From NCBI RefSeq assembly GCF_900156105.1, contig NZ_FTMS01000013.1:56709-120708 (forward strand): 64,000 bases of DNA, read 5' to 3'. Made by a program: the position numbers and the translations under genes. Positions 1 through 7,600 of this stretch are shown here, one piece after another; within the stretch, counting starts at the first letter, position 1, and every line of letters begins with the position of its first letter. The notes below the pieces were generated by a model, which searched no databases, was not told the DNA's origin, and worked only from the letters and a program-made list of their open reading frames with translations. The stretch comes from Alkalispirochaeta americana (GTDB lineage Bacteria; Spirochaetota; Spirochaetia; DSM-27196; Alkalispirochaetaceae).

Positions 1-2239
1 CTTCTTCAAAGACCCGGGCAACAACCTTCTCGGCGTTGGCCTTCAGGATCGACAGCTCTTTCACCGCGCCCACCAGGGGGATCATGATCTCGGGCTCCAC
101 TTCCATTCCCTTTTTGGCAACTTCCACAGCGGCGGACATGATCGCCTCGACCTGCATGTCGTATACCTCGGGATAGGTGATTCCCAAACGGCAACCACGG
201 TGACCCAGCATGGGGTTCAGCTCGTGGAGAGACTCGATTTTGCGCTTCAGTTCGTCCACGCTCACACCGGTGCTCTTGGCGAGCTGCTCGATCTGGGCAG
301 CTTCGTGGGGAACAAACTCGTGAAGGGGGGGATCAAGAAGCCGGATCGTGACGGGCAGGCCAGCCATCGCCTCAAAAATGCCGACAAAGTCTTTTTTCTG
401 AAGGGGCATCAGCTTGGCCAGGGCCGCTTTCCGTGCCTCCACATCCTTGGCTACAATCATTTCGCGGAAGGTTGCGATCTTGTCTTCTTCGAAGAACATA
501 TGCTCCGTGCGGCACAGACCGATTCCCTGGGCCCCGTAGTTGCGGGCAACTGTGGCGTCACCGGGAGTATCGGCGTTGGTGCGGATTCTGAAGACCTGAT
601 CGGTCAGTCCGGGGCGGTTCGCCGTGGTGCGAATCTCGTCGGCCCAGGCAAGGAACTCGTCGAGCTCGCCCTTGAGCTCGGGCTTGATCAGGGGGAGAGT
701 TCCCTCGAAAACTTCACCGGCGGTACCGTCCATGGTGAAGAAATCACCTTCCTTGTATACCTTGCCCTCAACGGTGAGAGTTTTCTTTGCGTGGTCAATC
801 TGCAGCGCCTTACATCCTACAATGCTGGGCTTGCCCATTCCACGAGCCACAACAGCAGCGTGGCTGGTCATTCCACCTGTGGAGGTAAGGATACCCTCGG
901 CCACGTGCATACCACCGATGTCCTCGGGGCTGGTCTCGCGCCGAACCAGAAGGACCTTTTTGCCCTTGTTTTTTACCCAGTCCTCGGCCTCGTCGGCGGT
1001 GAAGACGATCTCACCAGCCGCGGCACCGGGAGAGGCGTTGAGTCCCTTGGCGATAACGGGAGCGCTCTTGCGGGCTGCCGGATCGATCATGGGATGGAAC
1101 ACCTGGTCCAGCTGCTCCGGAGTTACCCGGGTCACGGCCTCTTCCTTTGTGATCAACCCTTCGGCGACCATGTCCACGGCGATCTTGATCGCTGCAAGAC
1201 CGGTGCGCTTTCCGTTTCGAGTCTGGAGGATGTAGAGCGTTCCCTGCTGGATGGTGAACTCCAGATCCTGCATGTCCCGGTAGTGCTTCTCAAGCTTGGA
1301 GCGGATATCGTCGAGCTGCTTGTACATCTCGGGGTTGGCGTCGGCCAGGGATTGCAGGGGCTGGGGCGTGCGGATACCAGCCACAACGTCCTCACCCTGG
1401 GCGTTCATCAGGTACTCTCCGTAGAAGTAGTTCTCGCCCGTGGAGGCATCGCGGGTAAAACACACACCGGTTCCGGAGGTGTCGCCCAGGTTGCCGTAGA
1501 CCATGGACTGGACGTTCACGGCCGTTCCGATGAGCCCTTTGATGTTATTGAGCCTCCGGTACTTTTCTGCCCGGGGGTTATGCCAGGAGCCAAAAACAGC
1601 GTTGATGGAACCCCAGAGCTGCTCCACGGGATCCTGGGGAAAGTCAGTTCCCACATGGTCGCGGTAGACGGCCTTGTACTTCTCGACGACCTTCTTGAGG
1701 TCCTCCGTGTCCAGGTCCAGGTCTTCCTCTACGCCCTTCTCGGCCTTGACAGAGTTGAGTGCTTCCTCAAACTTCTCGTGATCGCAGCCCTTTACCACAT
1801 CGCCGAACATCTGGAGGAAGCGGCGGTAGGCGTCCCAGGCAAAGCGGTCGTTGCCGGAGACCTTGGCGAGTCCCTCGACAGCTTTATCGTTCATTCCAAG
1901 GTTCAGGACGGTGTCCATCATTCCCGGCATGGAGGCTGCTGCGCCCGAGCGAACCGACACGAGCAAGGGATCGTTGGCATCGCCAAGTTTCTTGCCCATG
2001 AGCTTTTCCAGACGAGCCAGGTGCTCTGCCACTTCTTTCTGCAAGCTCTCGGGATGTTGCTTGTTGTTCTCATAGTAGGCCGCACAAGCCCTGGTAGAAA
2101 TGGTGAATCCTGCCGGTACGGGAACGCCCGCGCTGGACATGTCCGCCAGGTTTGCTCCTTTTCCGCCCAAGAGTTCCCGCATGTCTGCGGTTCCTTCAGC
2201 CTTCCCACCACCAAAAAAATAGACGTTCTTCTCTGCCAT
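1..2239 (-). CDS. ppdK: Pyruvate, phosphate dikinase (3' end outside window)
   Basis: PPDK interconverts pyruvate + ATP + Pi with PEP + AMP + PPi and is a glycolytic or gluconeogenic enzyme in many anaerobic spirochaetes. The frame is open from the ATG at 2239 to the window edge, giving about 746 of the usual 880-900 residues, so only the end of the C-terminal PEP/pyruvate barrel is missing. The N-terminus (MAEKNVYFFGGGKAEG) is typical of the nucleotide-binding domain. The phosphorylatable histidine lies in GGMTSHAAVVARGMGKP at about residue 460, close to His455 of the Clostridium symbiosum enzyme. The last visible residues read IPLVGAVKELSILKAN, a known C-terminal PPDK segment. A purine-rich AGGGGGAAA precedes the ATG. 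It lies downstream of the sigma factor gene, separated by a hairpin. Confidence 0.97.
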   Translation of the reverse strand, partial: MAEKNVYFFGGGKAEGTADMRELLGGKGANLADMSSAGVPVPAGFTISTRACAAYYENNKQHPESLQKEVAEHLARLEKLMGKKLGDANDPLLVSVRSGAAASMPGMMDTVLNLGMNDKAVEGLAKVSGNDRFAWDAYRRFLQMFGDVVKGCDHEKFEEALNSVKAEKGVEEDLDLDTEDLKKVVEKYKAVYRDHVGTDFPQDPVEQLWGSINAVFGSWHNPRAEKYRRLNNIKGLIGTAVNVQSMVYGNLGDTSGTGVCFTRDASTGENYFYGEYLMNAQGEDVVAGIRTPQPLQSLADANPEMYKQLDDIRSKLEKHYRDMQDLEFTIQQGTLYILQTRNGKRTGLAAIKIAVDMVAEGLITKEEAVTRVTPEQLDQVFHPMIDPAARKSAPVIAKGLNASPGAAAGEIVFTADEAEDWVKNKGKKVLLVRRETSPEDIGGMHVAEGILTSTGGMTSHAAVVARGMGKPSIVGCKALQIDHAKKTLTVEGKVYKEGDFFTMDGTAGEVFEGTLPLIKPELKGELDEFLAWADEIRTTANRPGLTDQVFRIRTNADTPGDATVARNYGAQGIGLCRTEHMFFEEDKIATFREMIVAKDVEARKAALAKLMPLQKKDFVGIFEAMAGLPVTIRLLDPPLHEFVPHEAAQIEQLAKSTGVSVDELKRKIESLHELNPMLGHRGCRLGITYPEVYDMQVEAIMSAAVEVAKKGMEVEPEIMIPLVGAVKELSILKANAEKVVARVFEE

Positions 2240-2301
2240 AGAAAAAATTTCCCCCTGGAATGTTATGGTTGCACAAATCGATTGATACAATTGCAACAGT
2301 A

Positions 2302-2361
2302 AACGAAAGGCCCCCTGCTGTCAACTGATCGTTGTGATCGGTTGACACGCGAAGGGGCCTT
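2302..2361 (-). terminator. Hairpin between the sigma gene and ppdK
   Basis: Long inverted repeat with arms AAGGCCCC...TGTCAAC.GATC (2307-2330) and GATC.GTTGACA...GGGGCCTT (2335-2361), interrupted by two small mismatches. On the minus strand it is followed by TTTCGTTT. It probably terminates or attenuates transcription leaving the sigma gene before ppdK. Confidence 0.65.
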
Positions 2362-2392
2362 GGTGTAATGCGAAACGGGTCAGCCAGGCCGA

Positions 2393-3274
2393 TCAGGCCA
2401 CGTAGGCTTCCAGATACTGCGCCCGACGCGGGCTCTGGAGCTGGCGGAGGGCTTTTTTCTCGATCTGACGGATGCGCTCCTTGGTGAGGCCATAGCGGTC
2501 ACCAATCTCTTTCAGTGAAAGGGGACTCCGTCCGTTCAGACCAAAGCGAAACCGGATGATGTCAGCCTCTTTCTCCGTGAGGGTAGTGAGCGCCTTGTCT
2601 ATATCGGTCTTGAGCGCCCGCTCGATCATGAGAGCCTCCGGCTGAACATACTGCTTGTCCTCGATGAAGTCTCCCAGCATGGAAGAGTCCTTTTCGTTGT
2701 ATACCGGTGTCTCCAGGGAGATCATGTCCCGGGATATCCCCACCAGATCGGCCACGTGCTCGGGCGTCATGTCCAGGGTCCGGGCAATTTCCCGCAACTC
2801 TGCTTCTTCACCCCTGGTACCGGTGATCTCCTTGCGGACTTTTTCGATCTGCACCAACTCGTTTGCCCTGTTCAGAGGCAGCCGGATCATCCGCGATTTC
2901 TCGCAGATCGCCTTGAGAATCGCCTGACGAATCCACCAGACTGCGTAGGATATGAAGTGGTACCCTTTCTCCACGTCGAATCGGTCAATCGCGTTCATAA
3001 GACCAATGTTCCCCTCACTGATCAGATCTGACAGAGGGAGGCCCTGGTTTTGGTATTTTTTTGCCACGTTCACCACGAAGCGGAGATTTGCGTTTATCAG
3101 AACCTCTTTGGAGGCCTCATCGCCGGCAGCAACCCGCCGTGCATGTTCCACTTCCTCTTCCCGTGTGAGCAGGGGAATGCGGTTGATTTCTTTCAGGTAT
3201 ATGGAGAGCACATTCTCGTCATCGCGAACGGGAGCGTTCACGGTCACATGCTTTTTTGTCATTGTTGTCGTCAT
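2393..3274 (-). CDS. Group 2 sigma-70 family sigma factor (RpoD/RpoS-like)
   Basis: RNA polymerase sigma subunit of 293 residues. It lacks the long region 1.1 of a primary sigma and begins almost at region 1.2 (ENVLSIYLKEINRIPLLT). Region 2 is intact (NLRFVVNVAKKYQNQGLPLSDLI, then ISYAVWWIRQAI for -10 recognition). Region 3 follows, and region 4 ends in the helix-turn-helix SLKEIGDRYGLTKERIRQIEKKAL. The size and domain set fit a group 2 (RpoS/SigB-like) factor more than a housekeeping RpoD. The ATG at 3274 has AGGAGG six bases upstream. The gene is transcribed away from groES, and its promoter region holds a -24/-12 (sigma-54) site, which suggests a regulated alternative factor. Whether it is orthologous to Borrelia RpoS cannot be settled here. 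Confidence 0.93.
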   Translation of the reverse strand: MTTTMTKKHVTVNAPVRDDENVLSIYLKEINRIPLLTREEEVEHARRVAAGDEASKEVLINANLRFVVNVAKKYQNQGLPLSDLISEGNIGLMNAIDRFDVEKGYHFISYAVWWIRQAILKAICEKSRMIRLPLNRANELVQIEKVRKEITGTRGEEAELREIARTLDMTPEHVADLVGISRDMISLETPVYNEKDSSMLGDFIEDKQYVQPEALMIERALKTDIDKALTTLTEKEADIIRFRFGLNGRSPLSLKEIGDRYGLTKERIRQIEKKALRQLQSPRRAQYLEAYVA

Positions 3275-3294
3275 TATTGCCTCCTGGTACTATA

Positions 3295-3312
3295 CAAGCA
3301 ACTTCCGTGCCA
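3295..3312 (-). promoter_or_regulatory. Sigma-54 (-24/-12) promoter of the sigma factor gene
   Basis: On the minus strand the sequence reads TGGCACGGAAGTTGCTTG. It carries GG and GC separated by exactly 10 bases and matches the consensus TGGCACG-N4-TTGCW at every defined position. The expected start of transcription is near 3286, directly ahead of the AGGAGG ribosome site and the ATG at 3274. A TATAGT at 3294-3289 overlaps it but has no good -35 partner. Confidence 0.75.
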
Positions 3313-3622
3313 TCCTGCGCAAATCACCCTAAAAGCAATCTATCTCGTTGCTACACAAAACATTACGTTTCTTCAACCAAAGCCCTTGGTGCTATCAGAT
3401 TGTTTCTCTGGCGAGACATTTTGACCCACACCGGACCGATCGCCAAAAAAGCGGGTTTTTTTGGCCCATTCCAGACCTGAAAAGGGGGAAAAAGCGGGTG
3501 ACCTCCGGTAAATTCTGAGCCTCTCCTGGGTTATTCCGGCAGTCCTCCCCGGCCAGGCGGGAAAAAACACGAACAAACCAGTCTCTTCACGTGGCGAATG
3601 CCCGGGATAACTCTGTTTTTTC
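3313..3622. other. Non-coding gap between the divergent sigma and groES genes
   Basis: No convincing gene is present. A palindromic stretch GCCAAAAAA-GCGGG-TTTTTTTGGC sits at 3442-3465 and could fold on either strand. No CIRCE operator (TTAGCACTC...GAGTGCTAA) was seen. Upstream activator sites for the sigma-54 promoter would be expected within this interval, but I could not define any. Confidence 0.5.
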
Positions 3623-3651
3623 TTGACCCCGCGACAGTCCATCGGTATATT
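3623..3651 (+). promoter_or_regulatory. Sigma-70 promoter of groES
   Basis: TTGACC (3623-3628), a 17-bp spacer and TATATT (3646-3651), about 57 bp upstream of the groES ATG. AGGAGG at about 3699-3704 is the ribosome site. Confidence 0.75.
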
Positions 3652-3708
3652 TCGGAGCGGATAATTTCTCCACAGAATTATAAACACATAGAATTACAGG
3701 AGGACAGC

Positions 3709-3975
3709 ATGACTGTTAAACCGTTAGGCGATCGAGTGCTTGTGAAGATGGAAAAGGAAGAAGAGAAGACCAAGGGGGGGCTCTTCATTCCCGAGACCGC
3801 CCAGGAGAAGACCCAGATCGCTGTGGTTGTCGCCGTGGGCGACGACAAGGACGAGATCAAGGTGAAAGAGAAAGACCGCGTGATGTTCGACAAGTACGCA
3901 GGAACCCAGATCAAGATTGACGGCGACGATCACCTGATTCTTTCCATGGGCGATATCCTGGCAGTAGTTTCCTAA
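3709..3975 (+). CDS. groES: Co-chaperonin GroES
   Basis: The 10-kDa lid of the GroEL chaperonin, cytosolic. It has 88 residues beginning MTVKPLGDRVLVKME, the canonical Cpn10 start. The mobile loop follows (EEEKTKGGLFIPETAQEKTQ), then the roof loop and the C-terminal ILSMGDILAVVS. The ATG at 3709 was chosen because it gives the family length and follows AGGAGG at proper spacing; an in-frame ATG further upstream would add a leader not found in the family. groEL is not adjacent: the gene is monocistronic, has its own promoter and ends in an intrinsic terminator. Its TAA stop interlocks with the stop codon of the convergent helicase gene. Confidence 0.98.
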   Translation: MTVKPLGDRVLVKMEKEEEKTKGGLFIPETAQEKTQIAVVVAVGDDKDEIKVKEKDRVMFDKYAGTQIKIDGDDHLILSMGDILAVVS

Positions 3976-6536
3976 CCCTCCTGGCTTGCCAGTGTTTCCT
4001 GTCCCTCCGAATCACGGAGGGATTTTTTTTGCCCTTGACTGTGGGCTCCCAGGAAAGACCGGACTTCTTCAACCACCTCTTCTCCCGGAGCAACCAGCGG
4101 GCGGGCCGGCGGCAAGCTTTCCCAGAAGAAGGAACCGTAGCGTTTCCGCACCATGCGGGGGTCGGCAACCACAACGGCACCATAATCACCAGCCTGGCGC
4201 ATGAGCCGCCCGAAGCCCTGCTTGAGTCTCATCACAGCCTGGGGAAGGCTCAACTCGTAAAAGGCGTTCCCCCCTGCCTCCACCACCGCTTCGGCCCGGG
4301 CCAGTTGAACCGGTTCCGTGGGGACCCGGAAAGGAAGTCGGCAAACCACCACCAGACGCAGGGATTCCCCCGGCACATCCACGCCTTCCCAGAAACTGTC
4401 AGTTGCAAAGAGAACACTGGCCAGGTCGCACCGGAACTGATCCAGAAGGCGGGAGCGATCCTCGCTTCCCTGGCGATAGCAGGAAAATCCCCGTTGTTCC
4501 AAATCAGGCGCCACGGCCTGATAGATCGATTCGAGCTGCCGGTAGGACGTGAAGAGAATAAGAGCGCCTCCCCCGGAGGCGTTGATCAACCGGGGAATCA
4601 GTATGGTCAGGTACCGCCCGTAGTCAGGGCTCTCGGGAGGCGGTGCATCGGAAGGAACAGCCAGCATTACCCGGTTTGTATAGTCAAAGGGCGAGGGAAA
4701 GAGCCCCTGCAGGGATTCCCCCTGCCCCAGAGGGACTCCCAGCCGTTTACCCCAGAAGAGGAAGCTCCCGTTCACACTCAAGGTGGCACTGGTGAGAACA
4801 ACCGTCTCGTGAGGCTGAAAAAGAGAGTCTTCCATCAGTTCCCGGATATCAAGGGGAGTACTGCACAACACAACGAAGGGCTCACCCCGACCGTCCCGGC
4901 GACGATCCATCCAGAGGATCGATTCAGCCTCAAGCTCCGCTGCGGCGAACCGTTCGTAGAGCGAGGCGACCTCCTCAAAGCGGCGGATGGCTGATGCAAG
5001 TTCTATCAGGGGAGGTTCTTCCCGAAGCTCTTCGGAGACCTCCCGGATAATCGCCGCCAGATCCTCCGCCACGGCCAGCACCGCCTTCTGGGCATCAAAG
5101 AGCGCCCCTCCCAGGAAGTCTGCCAGACGGTCAGCTTCCTTCTCCACAAGGCGCCAGGAGGTCTCTGTCCCCAGGAAGGCCAGAAGCTCGGCGTTGAGAC
5201 GCAGCGCCTCGTTCCGCACCGTCTGGAGCGAGGCTTCTGCCCTGGCAATACCCCGGGAAGAGGCTCCCAGGGGGATCACCCGCTCCAGCAGACCGAACCG
5301 GCGTCCCCGGCGCGTTCTCAGAACACGGGAAACCTGGCGCAAGAGAGCGATCCCACTGGTCTGGTGGGAAAAAAAGGACGTGGCAGACCGCTCCAGATTA
5401 TGAGCCTCGTCAAGAACAAGCCGCGAGAAGGGAGGGAGAATCGCCGTGGCGCCCCAGCCGACTCCAGCGTTTCGAAGCGCAAGATCGCTAAAAACAAGAT
5501 GGTGATTGGCCACCAGAAGAGATGCTCCGGCTGCCCGTTGCCGTGCCCGGAGAACAAAACACCCCTCCCGCCGGGGACACCGAATGGCGCAGCAGGTGTC
5601 AGCCTCGCTATTCACCCGATTCCACTGTTCGTCGCTCACGGGAAAGGGAAGATCGCTTCTTGAGCCATCGGTGCTGGCCCGGGCCCATTCCTGGATTGCC
5701 TTCACCGTTTCCCCATCGTCAAAGAGATCTGCTTCCTCGAGGCGGTCATCGAGACGGCGATGACACAGATAATTGCCCCGCCCCTTTACCAGGGCTGTCT
5801 TCAGATCAGTCCCCAGAGCGCGCTGCACCAGCACCAGATCCCGTTCCAGAAGTTGCTGCTGCAGGGTAATCGTGGCCGTGGCGATCACAACCCGTTCTTC
5901 GTTTGCCGCCGCCCAGGCCACCGCCGGCAACAGGTAGGCGAAAGACTTCCCTACCCCCGTGCCCGCCTCGGCCACCACCACCAGGGATTCGTTGAAGCCC
6001 TGCACCACCTGGCGGAGCATTTCCTTCTGGCTGGGCCGTTGCCTGAAGCCCGGCAAAATTTTCGCCATGGCCCCCTGATCAGAGAGGATTCCTGTCAGCT
6101 CCTCCGGATCGATGGGGCTGATCTCCCGGGGCGATACTGGCTCAACCAGCACATAGATCGAGGTAACCTGATTGTCGATGATGGCCGAACCGATGCCGTC
6201 TGCAGCAAGCCTGGCCGAGATAGCCACGTCGGCATCGCTGGGCCGGAGATCGCCCGAGGGGTGGTTGTGGATGACCAGGTCCCCCGGCTCGCACATTCCG
6301 ATTCCGGCGGCGGCTACGCTGGAGTAATTGCCCCGAGCGTAAACCTCCACCTGGGCGATCCGTCCCGCCCGATCGGGGTGGCCGATACATACTATTTCCT
6401 GGCCCTGGGCTCGGAGGATTTCCGTACGAAGAGTTGCCTGCGCGGCAACCCCGAGACGGTCCTGAATCTGTGAACTCACTGAAGACAAGTGTACCACCTT
6501 TTGGCCCTCTGTTGACAGTAGATATTCTCCTGCCAT
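3972..6536 (-). CDS. DinG/XPD-type helicase with N-terminal RadC-like JAMM domain
   Basis: An 854-residue fusion. Residues about 20-135 form a RadC/JAB (MPN) domain with the metal motif HNHPSGD...PSDAD (His90, His92, Asp103). From about residue 165 follows a DinG-family superfamily-2 5'-3' DNA helicase: Walker A AEAGTGVGKS (Lys197), a cysteine cluster (YLC, CC, RCPRREGC) typical of the XPD/DinG 4Fe-4S domain, LVLDEAHNLE (DEAH box), and late motifs SFWEGVDVPG and QGFGRLMRQ. DinG helicases resolve R-loops and other structures met by replication forks. The RadC domain has no assigned biochemical role. The ATG at 6536 lacks a ribosome site and overlaps the asd promoter. A TTG at 6488 with AGGTGG five bases upstream is a better start and leaves the JAMM domain whole. 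Confidence 0.9.
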   Translation of the reverse strand: MAGEYLLSTEGQKVVHLSSVSSQIQDRLGVAAQATLRTEILRAQGQEIVCIGHPDRAGRIAQVEVYARGNYSSVAAAGIGMCEPGDLVIHNHPSGDLRPSDADVAISARLAADGIGSAIIDNQVTSIYVLVEPVSPREISPIDPEELTGILSDQGAMAKILPGFRQRPSQKEMLRQVVQGFNESLVVVAEAGTGVGKSFAYLLPAVAWAAANEERVVIATATITLQQQLLERDLVLVQRALGTDLKTALVKGRGNYLCHRRLDDRLEEADLFDDGETVKAIQEWARASTDGSRSDLPFPVSDEQWNRVNSEADTCCAIRCPRREGCFVLRARQRAAGASLLVANHHLVFSDLALRNAGVGWGATAILPPFSRLVLDEAHNLERSATSFFSHQTSGIALLRQVSRVLRTRRGRRFGLLERVIPLGASSRGIARAEASLQTVRNEALRLNAELLAFLGTETSWRLVEKEADRLADFLGGALFDAQKAVLAVAEDLAAIIREVSEELREEPPLIELASAIRRFEEVASLYERFAAAELEAESILWMDRRRDGRGEPFVVLCSTPLDIRELMEDSLFQPHETVVLTSATLSVNGSFLFWGKRLGVPLGQGESLQGLFPSPFDYTNRVMLAVPSDAPPPESPDYGRYLTILIPRLINASGGGALILFTSYRQLESIYQAVAPDLEQRGFSCYRQGSEDRSRLLDQFRCDLASVLFATDSFWEGVDVPGESLRLVVVCRLPFRVPTEPVQLARAEAVVEAGGNAFYELSLPQAVMRLKQGFGRLMRQAGDYGAVVVADPRMVRKRYGSFFWESLPPARPLVAPGEEVVEEVRSFLGAHSQGQKKSLRDSEGQETLASQEG
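4002..4030 (+). terminator. Intrinsic terminator of groES
   Basis: Stem TCCCTCCG / CGGAGGGA with a 5-base loop, followed by eight T residues (4023-4030). It lies inside the 3' end of the convergent helicase gene. Confidence 0.9.
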
Positions 6537-6541
6537 ACGAT
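6512..6541 (+). promoter_or_regulatory. Promoter of asd, apparently giving a leaderless mRNA
   Basis: TTGACA (6512-6517), an 18-bp spacer and TACGAT (6536-6541), six bases before the asd ATG at 6548. No Shine-Dalgarno sequence lies in between. Confidence 0.65.
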
Positions 6542-6547
6542 CAGCCC

Positions 6548-7600
6548 ATGAAGAGAACTCCCGTAGCGATCCTGGGTGCGACCGGCACCGTAGGACAGAA
6601 GTTTATCACCTTGTTGCAGGATCATCCGCAATTTGAGATTGTCGAGCTCGTGGCAAGCCCCCGCAGCGCGGGGAAGCCCTACCACGAGGCCACCTCGTGG
6701 AAACAGAACGTCCCCATCCCTGCCTCGGTTGCCACCATGACCGTCCAGGACACCTCTTCTACCCTCACGGCACCCCTGCTCTTCTCGGGGCTCGACAGTT
6801 CCGTGGCAGGAGAAGCAGAAGACCGCTACAGCAAGGCCGGTCATGTGGTGATCAGCAACTCCAGCAACTACCGCATGGCCCCCGACGTGCCTCTGGTTAT
6901 TCCCGAAATCAACCCCGATCATTTTGAGCTGATCCATCGCCAGGGTCGCAGCGGAGCAATCATTACCAACTCGAACTGCTCCACCATGTTCCTTGCCATG
7001 GCCCTGGCCCCGCTGTACCGGACCTACGGGATCGAATGGGTACAGGTGACCACCCTCCAGGCGATCAGCGGCGCCGGGTATCCGGGAGTTCCATCACTGG
7101 ACATTCTGGGGAACGTGATCCCCTTTATCGGGGGGGAAGAAGAGAAGGTGGAACAGGAAGCCCAGAAAATCCTGGGCACCCTCACAGAAAAGGGTATCAC
7201 CCCGGCACCATTTCGCGTAAGCGCCACCTGCACCCGTGTACCTGTGGTGGACGGCCACCTGGAAACGGTGACAGTCAAGTTCCCCCAGGGAGTTGATCCC
7301 TCGCCCGAGGAGGTAATCCAGACTCTCTCATCCTGGCGGGGACTCCCCCAGGAGATGAACCTTCCTTCAGCACCAGGGCAGCCCCTGGTGGTCCTTCCTG
7401 ATCAGGACCGGCCTCAGCCAGCCAGAGACATCTGGTGCAACGGGGGCATGTCCACCGTGATCGGACGCGTCCGCAGGGATACCATTGGAAACATCCGCAT
7501 GGTCATCCTGGGGCACAACACCGTGCGCGGCGCTGCCGGAGCGGCGGTGCTCAACGCCGAGGCCCTTCTTGCCCAGGGCCTTCTGGACGACCGCCTGTGA
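6548..7600 (+). CDS. asd: Aspartate-semialdehyde dehydrogenase
   Basis: NADPH-dependent reduction of aspartyl-phosphate to aspartate semialdehyde, feeding lysine/diaminopimelate, threonine and methionine synthesis. It has 350 residues. The N-terminal Rossmann motif is VAILGATGTVGQKF; the active-site cysteine lies in NSNCSTMF (about Cys144); the catalytic His region includes RVPVVDGHLETV. The length and the NCSTMF form resemble the archaeal/fungal-type ASADH group rather than the enterobacterial one. The ATG at 6548 is fixed by the Rossmann strand that follows directly. There is no ribosome site and the promoter -10 ends six bases upstream. The stop codon TGA overlaps the GTG start of lysC, so the two are translationally coupled. 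Confidence 0.96.
   Translation: MKRTPVAILGATGTVGQKFITLLQDHPQFEIVELVASPRSAGKPYHEATSWKQNVPIPASVATMTVQDTSSTLTAPLLFSGLDSSVAGEAEDRYSKAGHVVISNSSNYRMAPDVPLVIPEINPDHFELIHRQGRSGAIITNSNCSTMFLAMALAPLYRTYGIEWVQVTTLQAISGAGYPGVPSLDILGNVIPFIGGEEEKVEQEAQKILGTLTEKGITPAPFRVSATCTRVPVVDGHLETVTVKFPQGVDPSPEEVIQTLSSWRGLPQEMNLPSAPGQPLVVLPDQDRPQPARDIWCNGGMSTVIGRVRRDTIGNIRMVILGHNTVRGAAGAAVLNAEALLAQGLLDDRL

Noticed and set aside
200..2302. Long plus-strand open frame opposite ppdK
   Set aside because: It is the antisense shadow of a clearly conserved PPDK frame, and its translation has no recognisable motif.
3400..3700. CIRCE/HrcA heat-shock operator ahead of groES
   Set aside because: No TTAGCACTC...GAGTGCTAA or close variant was found. 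The gene has a plain sigma-70 promoter.
3598..3708. Longer groES reading frame starting upstream
   Set aside because: The leader has no similarity to GroES. It contains the promoter and the AGGAGG site of the ATG at 3709.
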